The notes under the pieces: generated by a model
Told to the model about the DNA's origin: nothing
The model's input: only the letters and a program-made list of their open reading frames with translations
Databases searched by the model: none
Program-made: the position numbers and the translations under genes
Part shown: piece by piece, positions 35,061 to 47,249 of the stretch
How the letters are laid out: the number at the start of each line of letters is the position of its first letter
Numbering within the stretch: the first letter of the stretch is position 1
Assembly (NCBI GenBank): GCA_036023115.1
Contig: JAYKKT010000086.1
Location: 18,026,501 to 18,090,500, forward strand
Direction: 5' to 3'
Length of the DNA: 64,000 nt
Source of the DNA: Brasenia schreberi
Lineage: Eukaryota > Streptophyta > Magnoliopsida > Nymphaeales > Cabombaceae

Positions 35061-35687
35061 TAGTTTTCCTGATGCAAACGCACAGTAACAGAGCTAAATG
35101 CCTTTGACCCTTTTAGTCGTCCCCTTGCCGTTGTTCGTGTTTGCGACCTTTCATTTTCTCTGGTAGACAGTAAAAGCGTTAAATGTGATATTATGTAGTA
35201 AAGTTACATGGTCATTAATTGGTATAGAGAAGATAATCCAGCCTTTATATATAAAAAGTAATCAATAAATTAAAATTTTAAACGCAATATTACCAATAAA
35301 ATAAAGTATATATATCACCATGAGACTAATAGACTCAAGGTCAAAGTCACACTCGCTTAGTGGGTGTAGGTAGGCTTGGACTGTCCCAATGCCACGGTTC
35401 ATAGTTCCAGACAACCTGAAATTGTCAGTTGAGAACCGTCCAGAACCATGTAAGTATATGTTTGAAATTTGAATTCAAAAGTAAAAGTATACATATGGCT
35501 GAATTATATCTGCAAAAAGTACATATATATACACCTTTTGCTATAAAATTTCATAAATCATCTAAAATAAATTATTAAGATTTTTTTTGGATATATTAGC
35601 ATTTATGTGTTAACAACATTAAATGCAAATATATTCAAACAAATATCAAGATCTAATTTTTCTACATATGGACATATGTGTATATAT

Positions 35688-35915
35688 ATATAAGTAGTGA
35701 TAAATGCTTAAACTCTATTCGTTCTCAAATCTACTTAAACATCTTCATCATTTGATTGGTATGACCAATGATATAAAGTTGAATTAAAAGCTTGTATTTT
35801 TGTACTTTGCATATAAAGGTTTTTTGTTTTACCATCTCAATTTTTTATCTCAAAGATTGAACAATTGAAATGGTAAAGCCGGATTGAGTATTTAGTTCGC
35901 TCTCTCTATATATAA
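35688..35915. mobile_element. partial MITE of the ACTCAAATCTACTTAAACAT family
   Basis: The left arm (TCAAATCTACTTAAACATCT) matches the element at 48961. The right side (TTGAAATGGTAAAGCCGGAT, TTGAGTATTTAG) matches the end of the element at 4484-4847. Terminal repeats are imperfect. Confidence 0.45.
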
Positions 35916-36718
35916 TGCATGGCACATCATACAAATGTCAACCAAGAAATTTCAAATGTAAATAGTTGATATTTGAATTCAAAAATAAATAATTACTTTT
36001 AAATTAAGTTTAATTTCAAAAAGTAGATGTGTATTTTTTACCTTTAACAACTAAATATTTTAAAAATCGGTGATATGAGTGTAATTTTAATTTTTTTTAA
36101 AGATTTTTAAAAAATATGAAAGATATTTTTACTATACTCATATCATTAAAAAGAAATGGATAAACATTAAATATATTATATATTGAAGCATATTGTAATC
36201 ATAAAAAACTACCTAGTGTTCCTTTGTTTTAAATAATTTCGTGCATGGTCTAGTTGTCATCGTAGTCTTTAATCACGGTGCCAGATTAGAACCTACCGCG
36301 TATACCGGGCTGGCCTGGCCACAAAAGAAGCACGTCTAAGAACAAAAAGGCCATAAGGACAACTTTCCTCGTTCCTCTGACTAAGAAAAAAAACTCCGTT
36401 TTATTTCCTTATTAGGTTTGCGTGGCGAGAGATCGGGAGCTCAGTCCATTTCAGAACAGGCAGCGAGGCAACACCACTCCAGCCATTAAGTTAGGAACGT
36501 ATTATAGATTAAAGTAAATTCTAACAATGAATGAACAAGTGGATATCATTAGTTACAAATGGGAACAGAAAAGAACAATTAGATCAACAACAACCAATCC
36601 AAGATTTAGAAAAATAGAAAATGAAAGGAGAAAGAGATACCATTAGCAGAAATCCCACCACAAAAAATTTACATTGTGCAACTCAAAACGTTAGCATAGG
36701 TTTACAAATTAAGTTGTT
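35916..36718. other. intergenic DNA downstream of the CSLD gene
   Basis: AT-rich, with the AAATTTCAAAT/GAATTCAAAAATAA wording also seen at 35.46 kb. No gene recognised. Confidence 0.35.
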
Positions 36719-36724
36719 TTTATT
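36719..36724 (-). terminator. candidate polyadenylation signal of the CSLD gene
   Basis: AATAAA on the minus strand about 255 nt after the CSLD stop codon, in AT-rich DNA. Confidence 0.4.
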
Positions 36725-36979
36725 CTACAAAATCCAAAAAAAAGAACAACAAAACTATGATAGTTATCCAATCCTTTCCGCATTTCATCTTAAAATTCAG
36801 AGATTCGATTCAAGTATTCAAGTATCTAACAATAAGGGCGTCCAAAATCATGAATCCATGAAAATGCAGAATTCCTTGAAAGAGAGAGAATCATCAACAA
36901 CAGTGACTCTATCAAGTTCATCTTCAACAAATTTCTTGATGAATTTTCCGTATAAAATGATGACACCACCTTCGTTTTC

Positions 36980-39900
36980 CTACGGAAACTGAAATCCCCC
37001 ACCGATTCCCTTCGACGTCGCCCCTTTCGGCGGATTGATCGCGACCCAAAGCAACGAGATGGTGATGGCTATCAATCCCGACCACACGAACACGATGGTA
37101 GGCGTTCTTCCTCTTCTCCCCATCAACCCCTTTGCGAATGGGTACAGATGTGCCAGCACCCAGAAACTAAAAAAGACGCCTCCGATCAGCTTGCTCCACT
37201 CCGGCGTATCACTGTAAATCGTCCTCGAGAACGCGATGGCGATGGCAATCAGGTTCACCATCATGATCGTGATCGGCGGAATCATCAAGGACGTCCACTT
37301 CACGGCGTACAAATCCGCGTAGATATCGTCGTTTTCGTCGGCGGCCGACTTCGACGTCAGCGTGAAGGAGATTTCTATTCCAGCCATGACTTTCAGTAGC
37401 CCTTGAACGACGGCGTAGAGATGTGCGCTCGTACCTCCGATCAGCCAAAATTGTTCGTTTCTCCACCACTCTTCCAATCCGATCCCCGCCCATTTCACTT
37501 CCAAAATCGCCAGAACAATGAGACACACGGTAATCGTTAAGAGGTACGCCAAGAACGCGACGCTTAGAGTCCGGACGATGAATTGGCCGGAAAAGAGGGA
37601 GAGCGCAGGAAGAAAGCAATAGACGAGGAGGAAAATTGATGTGAATGGATAGATTCCGACGTTGAGATACGCGAGCCGTTGCAGTATGTTAATTCTGGAG
37701 CTCGCCAAGAGGGCATTGTTTCTCGAGAAGAAGATCTCCACCGATCCCGTCGCCCACCGGAGCACTTGGTGAAGACGATCCGTTAGATTGATGGGCGCCG
37801 ATCCACGGAACGCGTCTCGTTTCGTTATGCAGTAAACGGATCGCCACCCGCGGTTGTGCATCCGGTAACCCGTCACGACATCCTCTGTAACCGATCCGTA
37901 GATCCACCCGACTCGGTCTCCCCACTCGGTTTTGTCCTCATACCAGCACGATATCACGCTGACCGCTTCAGCCACCGTCGCGGCATCCAGCGGTTCTCGA
38001 GGAGCGCGGAGGACGCCCGGAGGTCGGCCGTGCTGGACGCCTGGATGGTCCGCCAGGGGCCGACCTTGAAATTCGGCGACGACGATCGACTCGGCTAAGA
38101 CGGTTGAATTTCCGAACCGTTTCGGCTGTATTTCCATGCGCAACTCTTCTTCCTCTTCATCAACCGCATCCATGTTGTCCCGGAGAGATAGAGTGTCCTC
38201 TGACGGCCGCTTTTGCGATTTTCGAGACTTCTTCACCGTCGGGGGATCGAAACCGTAGAGAGCGAACCGCCGAAATAAGCAACCGGTTCCGACATAGACC
38301 GGACCCTGGAGTCCATCTAGTGCACGCATATTCCCATCAAAGAAAACCGTGTTGTGATTCGCGTACCGGTCAGACGGGTCGATTCCCTCGAACCGTTGCG
38401 GGAATTGGATATAGCAGATGTTCTCCCCGCCCCTATCCATCATGAAACACATCCCTTCTCGAAGGGCATGAGAATTGTAGATGTAGTGATCACAGTCCAG
38501 ATTCAGGATGAACGGCCCATTCGACATCACGGCCGAAGCACGAACCAGTGCATTCATGGCTCCAGCCTTCTTGTTGTGATCATACCCTGGCCGCTTCTCC
38601 CTAGATACGTAGACAAGCATAGGAAGTCGTAAGTCGACGTCGGTGAAGTCGATGACCTTGTCATCGTCTGCACAGCCCATTAATGGGTCGGAGATGGGTG
38701 GCTTGAGCATGACTTGGAGAATCCCTGCATGGTCACCTTTGGCATGGTCCTTAGCTGGTACAGCCCAGGTTCCAGGCCAATGAGTCCCATCGGCCATCCA
38801 TGTAGCTTTTTGGACCTTGATTGGTTCCGAAGGGTCCACCCCGCTTTCGCGCATGTGTTTGAGCATCTTCATCTCTTCTCTTGCATTGAATGCATCGGAT
38901 CTCCTTCGTATCGAGTCCGGGAGGCCGTTGATTCGGACCTTGAACTCATCATACTCACGCTTGACCCGACGCCGGTCCTTCACGAAATCGGACCTGCGCT
39001 TGTTTTTAGTGGGATCTCCCTTAGTATTGAAGTAGCTGTCCGGGTTACGGGGTTCTATGTCATGCTTCTTGCAAAAGGGAACCCAAATATCTGCAAAACT
39101 TGCAGCCTCGGCCATGGCCTCGAAGGTCAAGAGAGCACCACCATCATCAGAGACATAGCAAGCGATCTTTTCAACAGGGTAATCGACGGCGAGGATGGAA
39201 AGGATGGTGTTTGCAGTGACAAGGGGGGGTTCCTTATCAGGGTCGGCCGTCGAGACGAAGAAGTCAACACCGGGGAGGTCGGATCGGCCAGTCGGGTTGG
39301 ACGGGGACGGCATCTCGAACTTGTCCTTGAGGACGGAGAGGTCCGTGGCGCGGTTTATGGGGCAGAGTTTGGGCATCTGGTCCAGGATCCAGGAGAAGGC
39401 GAACCAGACCTCGCACACAACGGACATACCCCACAGCCATGGTGCATCCTCGTTGGGGTGCATCAATCGCCATCTCAGGAAGAAGGCGAGCACTACCAGC
39501 CGGATCACGATTAGCAGCCTGCACGCACCCCACGTTGGAAATTTTATTTTCCAAATAATTATTAATCAGAGAAAAATTCATAGCAAGATCTTTAGGTAAG
39601 ATCAACTGGTGGAGGAGCAAAGCACGGTCATGTTGCAATATGACAATTACGCGTCATCTGTATTCTCCACCGTCTGTGCACGTACATAGGGTTTTGTTGG
39701 GGTCCACTTGCGTAAAGTATGGGCCCCACGTCAGATGTGCAGTCAAAACACGAGGCTGTGCATGTGTGCGATCAAAACAAGTAAGAATTGAAGGTCATTT
39801 CTCATTTATGATTTTGGAAAAAAGAGTTTCTTAGGTAAATCAAGAGCCTTTTTGAGGTATTTAAGAAAAATTCTCTTTCAACTTTATTCAACTCAATTCG

Positions 39901-40633
39901 AGTAAAAGACAAGAATATTTACACCCAAAGCGGCAAGGCTCTCTAGCATCATTATCACTAGTGGATAGTTCAACTCCTTGAGAGTGCATGTTGTGGGTGT
40001 ATGTATTAGAGGCTTAAAGTTTCAATAATTAATCAAATAGAAACCATAACTAAAAATACTAGTTTTTTCGTTTGTGTAATAAAACCTTCAAGTATTCATT
40101 TAATTAATAAGAAAACCCTCGTATTCTATTTGATTAACGAAGAAAGCTTCATGCCCCTTCATAAGAAAACCGAGAAGTTGAAGTTCAAAATGTATACTTT
40201 AGAAAACCATAAGATAACTTTGCGAAATTTACTAAAAAAATATGAAACAATAATCGTTTAAACCTTCATCCCATGTCATCGATGCCTGTTTCAGCCTTTC
40301 CCTTTGATCGATCCTGTCCACTACGGTATACCTACTATTAATAAATTCCCTAATCTTTGTGTGCGTGCGTGTATGTGCATGTACAACACGAACCTGCATC
40401 GCCTGGGTTTGGTTTCAACCTAGTTGGGATCCAAAACCTTTCTAAACCTAACCAATGACTAACAAAATAGGCTGTTTCAGATTTTATGCTATGTTGCAAA
40501 GATAAAGCCAACCCGTAAAAGTTTCAAACTTATTTGAAATCGTCCTGGTAAGATTCGGGTCAACCCGAAATTCATATATCGCCAAAGCTAGATCGATAAA
40601 GCCGGGACCTTGTTTTCTAAAACACGCTTAAAA

Positions 40634-40718
<85 letters not shown>

Positions 40719-41634
40719 GAAACCTGTAAGGGCTGATGATTGCAGCGGGAATGGGAATGACTCGAGTGAGCGGTTTCCACGGCCTCTCCGTCACGTCTGA
40801 CATGGGCCCACCCAGATGTCCGTCTCCATCTTCACCGTACATCTCCTCCTCCTTCGTCCAGAACGCGTTCCCGTAGCCATACGTTCCCTTCGTCTCGAAC
40901 AACCAACGGTTGTGATCAAAGTCCCCCGCCTGGTTCCTCATCAGCAACGATTTGCTCGACTTCATGACCGTCACCTTCTGCCCGTCGGTCTCCGCTCCGG
41001 TCACGGACGAACCCGGGGCCGGCAACTGCAGCGCGCCGGTGCCGCTGCTAAAGAAATCCGGGACGCCGTCGTCCATTTCGTCCGTATTGTACAACTCCTT
41101 GCATCCCGGACACTGCCCACCATCTTTCTGAGAGTCAATGTAGCATTCCCGGCATATCTTGAAGCGGCACTCGCACGGGTAGATGTCCTCGCCGCGCTCA
41201 TTCCGCATCACCTTCCCGTCGCACGCCGGCATGTTGCACGTCGACAAGCCCTTCGCGCCGGCCATCTGCGGGTGCGTGACCTCGGAATCGATCACCTTGT
41301 CCATGAGGTGCGCCCGGGTCACGCTGTTGAAACCGCCCGTGAAGAGCGAGTTCGATACGTACTGCTCCTCGGCCTTGGCCCCCACCGACGTCGTCTCCTC
41401 CTCCATGGGCTGGTTGTCCGGGGTGGACGGGATTTGTACCGTGTAGTTGTGGTAGTCCCCACCGATCTCTCCCGACATGTCGAGGTCTTCCCGCGAGAGA
41501 CTTATGTATCGCCCGCTGGACGTCCGGCGAGCAAACTTCACTGTCTGGCTCGTCCCGCTCCGGGCTGCCTGTGAGCTGCTACTCCCGGGACTACGCATCG
41601 CCTTCTTGGAAGGGTTGTGTGACAGGGATGCCAT
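36980..41634 (-). CDS. cellulose synthase-like D glycosyltransferase, CSLD1/CSLD4 type, two exons
   Basis: Exon 1 is 41634-40724 and exon 2 is 39518-36980; joined they give 3450 nt and 1149 residues. CSLD proteins are multi-pass GT2 family beta-glucan synthases of endomembranes and plasma membrane, needed for tip-growing cells; CSLD1/4 orthologues act in pollen tubes. Seen: [19 protein letters not shown] (34-52); a RING-like zinc domain with Cys 133, 138, 154, 156, 161, 164, 175, 178; two N-terminal membrane spans (about 305-350); catalytic DDG (428-430), DCD (645-647), TED (848-850) and QVLRW (888-892); six C-terminal spans; ending GGGFQFP. The N-terminal wording ([17 protein letters not shown]) and the closing residues fit CSLD4 rather than CSLD2/3 or CSLD5. 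The Arg-304 codon is split AG|G by the intron. No stop or frameshift. A 5' UTR intron (about 41713-41791) is possible but unproven. The acidic loop after FDPPTVKK is the most divergent part. Confidence 0.95.
39926..40030 (+). mobile_element. SINE relic in the CSLD intron, antisense to the gene
   Basis: GGCTCTCTAGCATC, then box B-like GATAGTTCAACTCC, GAGAGTGCATGTTGTGGGTG and TTAGAGGCTTAAAGTTTC. Collinear with the 34401 and 47250 SINEs. The box A end is degraded. Confidence 0.6.
40638..40716. repeat. compound (AT)n(AG)n microsatellite near the CSLD donor site
   Basis: About 19 AT units followed by about 20 AG units. In gene orientation the CT tract begins about 8 nt into the intron. Confidence 0.93.
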
Positions 41635-42100
41635 ATATCCCGGTCACCCGAAATCCTTCGATACCCACGATTCAAATTCAACATCGATCAGATATCAACA
41701 GCAAAAAGCCTACGTATCATTGGCTATTAAAAGTCAGATTTGTAACTAAGCTCTACTGATTAAAGATTTCGCTAATAGATAGAAAATGTACCTTATGCAA
41801 GAGCATCAAGTGAAATAACAAAACTCCGGTCCGTCAGTAAGAGGAAGGTCGATCACGCACAAAAATGGACCAACGTTCGGATCGGCGGGACGTCAAGGAG
41901 TCATATAGGTGATGGAGAAACTATGGAAAGATAATGGGGAGCAAATAATGGTGTACATGGTTGCTGCTTGCATGTCTGAAAGATAGAGAAAAATTAAGAA
42001 AGAAAACGCGGAGAGAGAGAGAAAGAAAGAGAAGAAATGTTTAGAAAGGGAAGAAGGTGACGGAGGTATGGACTGCACGTTAAAGGACGAGTGCTGGTTT
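41635..42100 (-). promoter_or_regulatory. 5' UTR and proximal promoter of the CSLD gene (approximate)
   Basis: Immediately upstream of the CSLD ATG. In gene orientation 41985-42060 is CT-rich, as in many plant leaders, and holds a short upstream frame (61 codons from 42078). A 5' UTR intron with donor AAG|GTACATT and acceptor ACGTAG|GC would fit 41713-41791. No unambiguous TATA box was found. Confidence 0.35.
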
Positions 42101-43250
42101 GGTCAACGGGAGAATTCTCTGTCGTTACTGCTAATGATCGTAAATAAGATAATGTGGTTAGTGCGTTAAACTAAATATGGACGCCACAAACTCCTTCAAC
42201 TTTTATCGGCTCTTCTGTTTTGGTAAGTTTCTGGAAGTAAAAATTAAGGATGAACAAACGTCGTTGCTTAACAGAAGCTTGCTAATCTTGTTTACTTCTT
42301 ATTTGCTTCTGAAAATTTGAGTCTCATGGGCTTTGGAAATGCTGGATTTATAGTTTTAACTACAGACTCGCCTCTTGCATAAGGAGCCGCTGTTGTCTGC
42401 TTTAATTAACCCAACTCTGTTAAAAAAAGAAAGCTATCAGTTTGCTTTTTCAATGAATAGGGAAATCAAAGATTCCCAAGATGATTGTTTTCTTTCGTGT
42501 TCTCAGATTGTCTGTATAATCTCAACGAAGGCTAACCAAAACCCACCATGATCAACCCTCATCCCACACCATGGATCAACAATACTAATGAAGGGACTTA
42601 GAAAATACACTTGACAGTAATTCATATTTCACACAGACACACGTACTAACACTGTACCAAAACGGAAGTAACCCTTTCATTAATCTGTTTGGGTAAGTTA
42701 GTATGAATTTGGTTTAATTTCTAATTTTCACTTCCTTGCACGACTCGAGCACGCACGCATGTAAGCAACAACACACACTCCATCCATCTATTAGATCTCT
42801 CCCCGTACGACCCGAATGCCCTGCTTCTCTGAGCCTAATGGCTACCCGTCTCAACAATTTTCCTGATATTTACTGTTCATACTTGAGATAAATTAAGCGA
42901 TTGTTATGCCTGAAAAACATGGCTTTCATGTGCAAGTCTCGAACATAAAGTGGCTCCTTCCAACATCTTCAGTTAAAAAACATCAGCAGTATTGACATGA
43001 TTCCGTATTACATAAAATCCTAAGGATGCAATCGAATTGGAACTGTATGGGATATGGAGTTTTACCAAGCCCACCCAATAATGACAGTAAGATAATCGGA
43101 TTGAAAGACATATATATATATATGAAAACTGGATCCTATCCACTTTTAACATGTCCACCCATTTGCTTTGGCATGAGTATAATTTAATAAAATTTAAGAA
43201 TTTTCATGAAAAATGAATGACAATAGTATTATACTCTTGTCTTAAAATGT
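42101..43250. other. intergenic, nothing recognised
   Basis: AT-rich, short (AT) run near 43111-43122. No gene or element recognised. Confidence 0.35.
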
Positions 43251-43295
43251 AATGTTGGAGCATGTAGGTGGTGTGAAGTGGTGCATAGACATCAA

Positions 43296-43296
<1 letters not shown>

Positions 43297-43371
<75 letters not shown>
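43297..43371. repeat. (AT)n microsatellite
   Basis: About 37 AT units, followed by two near copies of ACATCTTCATCTTTTG (about 43372 and 43411). Confidence 0.95.
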
Positions 43372-43376
<5 letters not shown>

Positions 43377-43599
43377 TTCATCTTTTGTTTTTGTACCTAT
43401 AACCTTGCATAAACATCTTCATCTTTTGGTTTTGTAAGACTCTCTCTCTCTATATATATATATATATGTCCGGATAAAATCTCTTTCTCTATGTCCTGAT
43501 AAAATTTCTCTCTTAAGATTGGTTACTAGATATTCATCAAGTATAGCCAATGAAAACATGACTGAGATCGAATCCTCATGGTTTGATGTCACGAAACCC

Positions 43600-44038
43600 A
43601 ATGGTCAGCAGAGTCCGTAAGGATACCATCCGGCTCATTGACATACTTAGAATGTCCGTTTCAGCGGTTAGCCAACGGGAAGTGAGTGTGCACACCCAGG
43701 CCAATTAGGTACCCTCGTTCATAAATGGACATATGCCGGCGAATGTCCGTAAGGATACCAGTGCTGTCACTTCCGGCGAGCCGGGGCTGCTTGCACTAGG
43801 CGCCTGGGAGTGCACAAATGCTGTATTATTGGGTCTTGGCGCTTAGCGCTGTTCTCGTGCTGTTTCGTGTTTTGGTTTAGTGCTCTGTGCCTTGGGATTT
43901 CGGGTGTCCATGCAATAAGCATGTACCGCTTCCTAAGAGCGTGTGCGAGGAAGAGTTCTCGCTGGTCTAGTATGGTGTCGACGTCGGATTGTTACTGAGC
44001 TAGGCCTCATGAAAGTAGAAAACGCACCCTGTCAGAGA
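43600..44038. repeat. unclassified GC-richer block with internal direct repeats
   Basis: GTCCGTAAGGATACCA-type wording occurs twice (about 43612 and 43747). Composition differs from the surroundings. It abuts the solo LTR target site; not identified. Confidence 0.35.
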
Positions 44039-44043
44039 CACAT

Positions 44044-45984
44044 TGTAACGCCCAAAGTCATGAAGGGCCTTTAAAAGAGGCCTTCATAGCCGGGAAACGA
44101 GAGAATCGACCATAAAACGTGAAAAGTTGCCGGAATCCGGTAAGAAAAGCCCCATTTTTATTTTTGTCAAATTTCTCAATTTTAGTTGCTAAAACGGAGT
44201 TAGATCATAGGGATTTTGTTTGGTCCATGCTAAACCTTCGAAAACAAGCCTCATTACGCGAAAATCGGCTCAAAACAAGCTCAAATATGAGTTAATGTTT
44301 TTCATTAATTTTCCTACGAAAAAGACACCATCGGCGACCATTGATGGATTGGGTTGGAAGAAGAAGGGCAGGCGATTGGTTGAGGACCATCGTCGGCCTT
44401 AATCGTCGCCGGAAACCGGCGAAATCGATGCCGAAAAACCATGGGAATCGGCCCTTTTGGGCGTGTCCCTCATTTTCGTGTCGTGTCGTGCCTAAAATGT
44501 CATGAATCGATACTGATTCGTGTCGTGTCCTCGTACCACATGTTAAGAACCAATTATGTGTCAAAATAGGTTTTGTGTCGGATTTTGTGTCGGAAACGGG
44601 TCAAGTTTGGGTCGTTTCTTAAAATGGGTTTCTAGGTTAGAAACAAGACCCGTGTCAGTAGTTAAAGGTTCAGTGTTGACACAGTGACACAAGCTACCTA
44701 TTGTGTCACTCATTTGGATCAGATATGGATCTAGGTATCAGTTTGGATCTCGAATAGCTTAAACGGACCTAGATTGGGGTTTGGGATTCGATTCAGATAC
44801 GGTTTGTTGCGTTAGACTCTTAGTTCAATAAATTCTAATATTTTAATTATTTGTAATTGTTTAGAGATTAAAATTGGAGGATTTGGTGGTGATAAGAGTG
44901 ACCCAGCAGCTTGGGGACTAGATCTTAACGCTCCTTTAGGTAGGAGGTTATGCATTCTTTTACAGAACCATGCTAGAAGTGATTTTACTGTTTTAGATAG
45001 ATTTAAATGTGCATGATTGATAAATGTTTTATTGATGTTTGTGAAATGTTATTCGTAATTATGGGTTATTTGATATGCTTTTCAAATAGAACATGTTTAT
45101 GACATTGTTTGATAAAGAACATGTTTTGATATGCATGTGTTGTATGAACATGGTATTTAAATGTTGTTTAAATGTTGTGTGGATATGAGTTTGATTTTGG
45201 ATAATTGTGGATCTCGATATAATTTGTGAATGTGATGAGCTGTAATTGGTTTTAGAAATGTAATGATGTATGAATATACGAGTCGTACTTGTGTGGTTTG
45301 TGTGGGGTCTCTAGAGACTTGCAGGTCTCTCGGGCGATCCGGCTTGGGGCGAATACAGAGTGTGTTCCCGAGTACTCTGTCGTGAGAGTCGGCGTGGTTA
45401 CCGTCATGGACGGGGTTACCGAGGTCACGTTAGAGAGGACCGAACAACTCCCGTGGCCTTTGGGGCAGACACAGTATGGGATGTAATTATCGAAACTAAT
45501 GAGGTGTGTGTGCGCGTATGAATTTTGAGATCATGATTTCAAGGTAAATGTACTTTGCTATGAAATGATTGTGAACTATGTATGATTTTAGTATGTTTTC
45601 TGTTTAAAGATGTTTAACCTCCCTATTGAGCTATGTATAAGAGCTCACCCTATTGTTTTACAGCTCATCCTGAAGCTAGCACTTCGAAGGCACACGGAAC
45701 AGAGTAGGAGTTTGATAGAACTACATTTTTATTTTAGATGGTACGATAAGTATTGAATGATTTAGAAAGTCTTTTATTCAGGGTTATTGTTAGGTGGGCC
45801 CCACACCATTTTGGACGTGTTGTTTAGAACTTCGATATGGATATTTATTTTAGTTAGATATTTCTTGAGTTTGCATTAAATTACTACTATATTTGGTTAC
45901 TGCTCACCATCACACCCGCGCGAGAAGCGGTCACGTGGCATCGGCTTGGGCCGGGTCGTGGTCGCGACCCGAGTGGGTGTGACA
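44044..45984 (+). mobile_element. solo LTR, probably Ty3/gypsy type
   Basis: 1941 bp beginning TGTAACGCCCAAAGTC and ending GAGTGGGTGTGACA, flanked by a perfect CACAT duplication (44039-44043 and 45985-45989). TGTAACGCCC starts are common for gypsy chromovirus LTRs. No internal coding region remains, so it is probably a recombination product. A diverged copy lies at 49360-50890 on the opposite strand. Confidence 0.75.
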
Positions 45985-45997
45985 CACATACAGCATA

Positions 45998-46102
45998 ACG
46001 AGCAACAACTCATCTGGTCAGGGGGTCATTTTACAAGATAAAGGTCATGAGTTCGACATCTGAGGTATGCATCTAGTTTCAGCCTCCCCATTATAAAAAA
46101 GA
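45998..46102 (+). mobile_element. SINE-like relic next to the solo LTR
   Basis: CAACTCATCTGGTCAGGGGG (box A-like), CATGAGTTCGACATC (box B-like), then TTTCAGCCTCCCCATTATAA and an A-run. Same layout as the other SINEs. No target duplication resolved. Confidence 0.5.
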
Positions 46103-46914
46103 GATTTATACATGTGCATGCACACACACATTCTGGCATGCATGAACTGTTGTTGGATACCACAATCTACTGCAAACATGAAATGAGCTAATCACTAACT
46201 GGATCAACTAGGTGAAGAAGGGAAAAGAAATAGATTAAAACTACTCTATGCACAACAGGAGATGAGCTAATAACTACTGACTAGATCACAGCTGCTGCTC
46301 GTCTTCCTCGTAAAAAATTTAACAAGCAATTGTTGGGGGGCGGTCTCTCTGTCTGCTAGATCATAATTCATTGGCAAAGGAAAGAGGCCGTCAAGTGACT
46401 TCCTTGGACAAAGCTAGGGTTGACTTCAATATATGAATTAATTAGAATGCAAAATTAAGACCACCATCACCACCACATACGTATTAAGGTATTATATGAT
46501 ATCATAAAAGGAAAAATTAATCACTGATAACACATAGCAAGAAAAACCATTATATGTTCGAAATCATTGTATTTGTTGGAGCCTTCACAATCAAATAAGC
46601 CGCAATTTTTTATCTCCAATGAAAAAAAGACCTTATTGTAAGTTCTGCACTCCACGCTTATGACTTGTTTCTTTTGAGCTTCTGTATTCATGATACAATG
46701 TATACAAATATAATAATACTTTTTACTTTTCAAATTTAAATCTTTATTATTGATCATGTCAATTGAATATTCAAGACGTTTATAATGAATGTGGTTAATT
46801 TTGAAAGAAGAAAAAGTCGTGGCATACACGAGACCTCAGTGTTTATGAGCTGGATCTAGGATGACAAACGGAAACCTAATTTGTAATGAAAATACTAAAG
46901 AAAAGTTGGGGAAA

Positions 46915-47060
46915 TCTCAATACATAATAAAATAAGAGAGACATGTATAAGATGGTTTGGGAGAGATTGGTGACAAAAGTTGGAATGAAGCACTAGAAAG
47001 AGATCGAGGAAGCCCTCAATAGTTTTAGATGGAAGACATAAATTATGATCTTATTTAATT
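46915..47060 (+). mobile_element. possible fragment of a second RTE/LINE family
   Basis: ATAAGAGAGACATGTATAAG and GATGGTTTGGGAGAG parallel the RTE-1 codons for the [11 protein letters not shown] block. They are followed after a similar distance by an RGRPS..VL.WKT-like stretch. Too diverged from RTE-1 to be a recent copy. Confidence 0.35.
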
Positions 47061-47249
47061 CGAGTAAAATGTGATTGGCCGCAGCTAGAACACAGTAGCA
47101 ACTGCTTAGAAATAAATATTCTCTCTCTTCTGTAGTATTTTCTTGGGATAAACCTTTCAAAACTGCTCCTTATTTTATCACATTTTGCCCACTTTCAATG
47201 TATATTCAATTAACCTAATTTTGATTCATTAAAAGTCTTGGATTTGATG

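Larger units (their letters stand above)
39519..40723 (-). other. CSLD intron
   Basis: 1205 bp, donor ACAG|GTTTCA, acceptor GTGCGTGCAG|GC. Frame and protein continuity (SPYR|LLIVIR) confirm both edges. It carries a SINE relic (39926-40030) and a compound microsatellite beside the donor. Confidence 0.88.

Noticed and set aside
38714..39514. 266-codon ORF antisense to CSLD exon 2
   Set aside because: Shadow of GC-rich coding sequence; CSLD on the other strand is certain.
40816..41574. 252-codon ORF antisense to CSLD exon 1
   Set aside because: Arg/Leu-rich shadow of a real exon with no domain of its own.
46521..46829. 102-codon minus-strand ORF
   Set aside because: AT-rich, no recognised family, no supporting signals.
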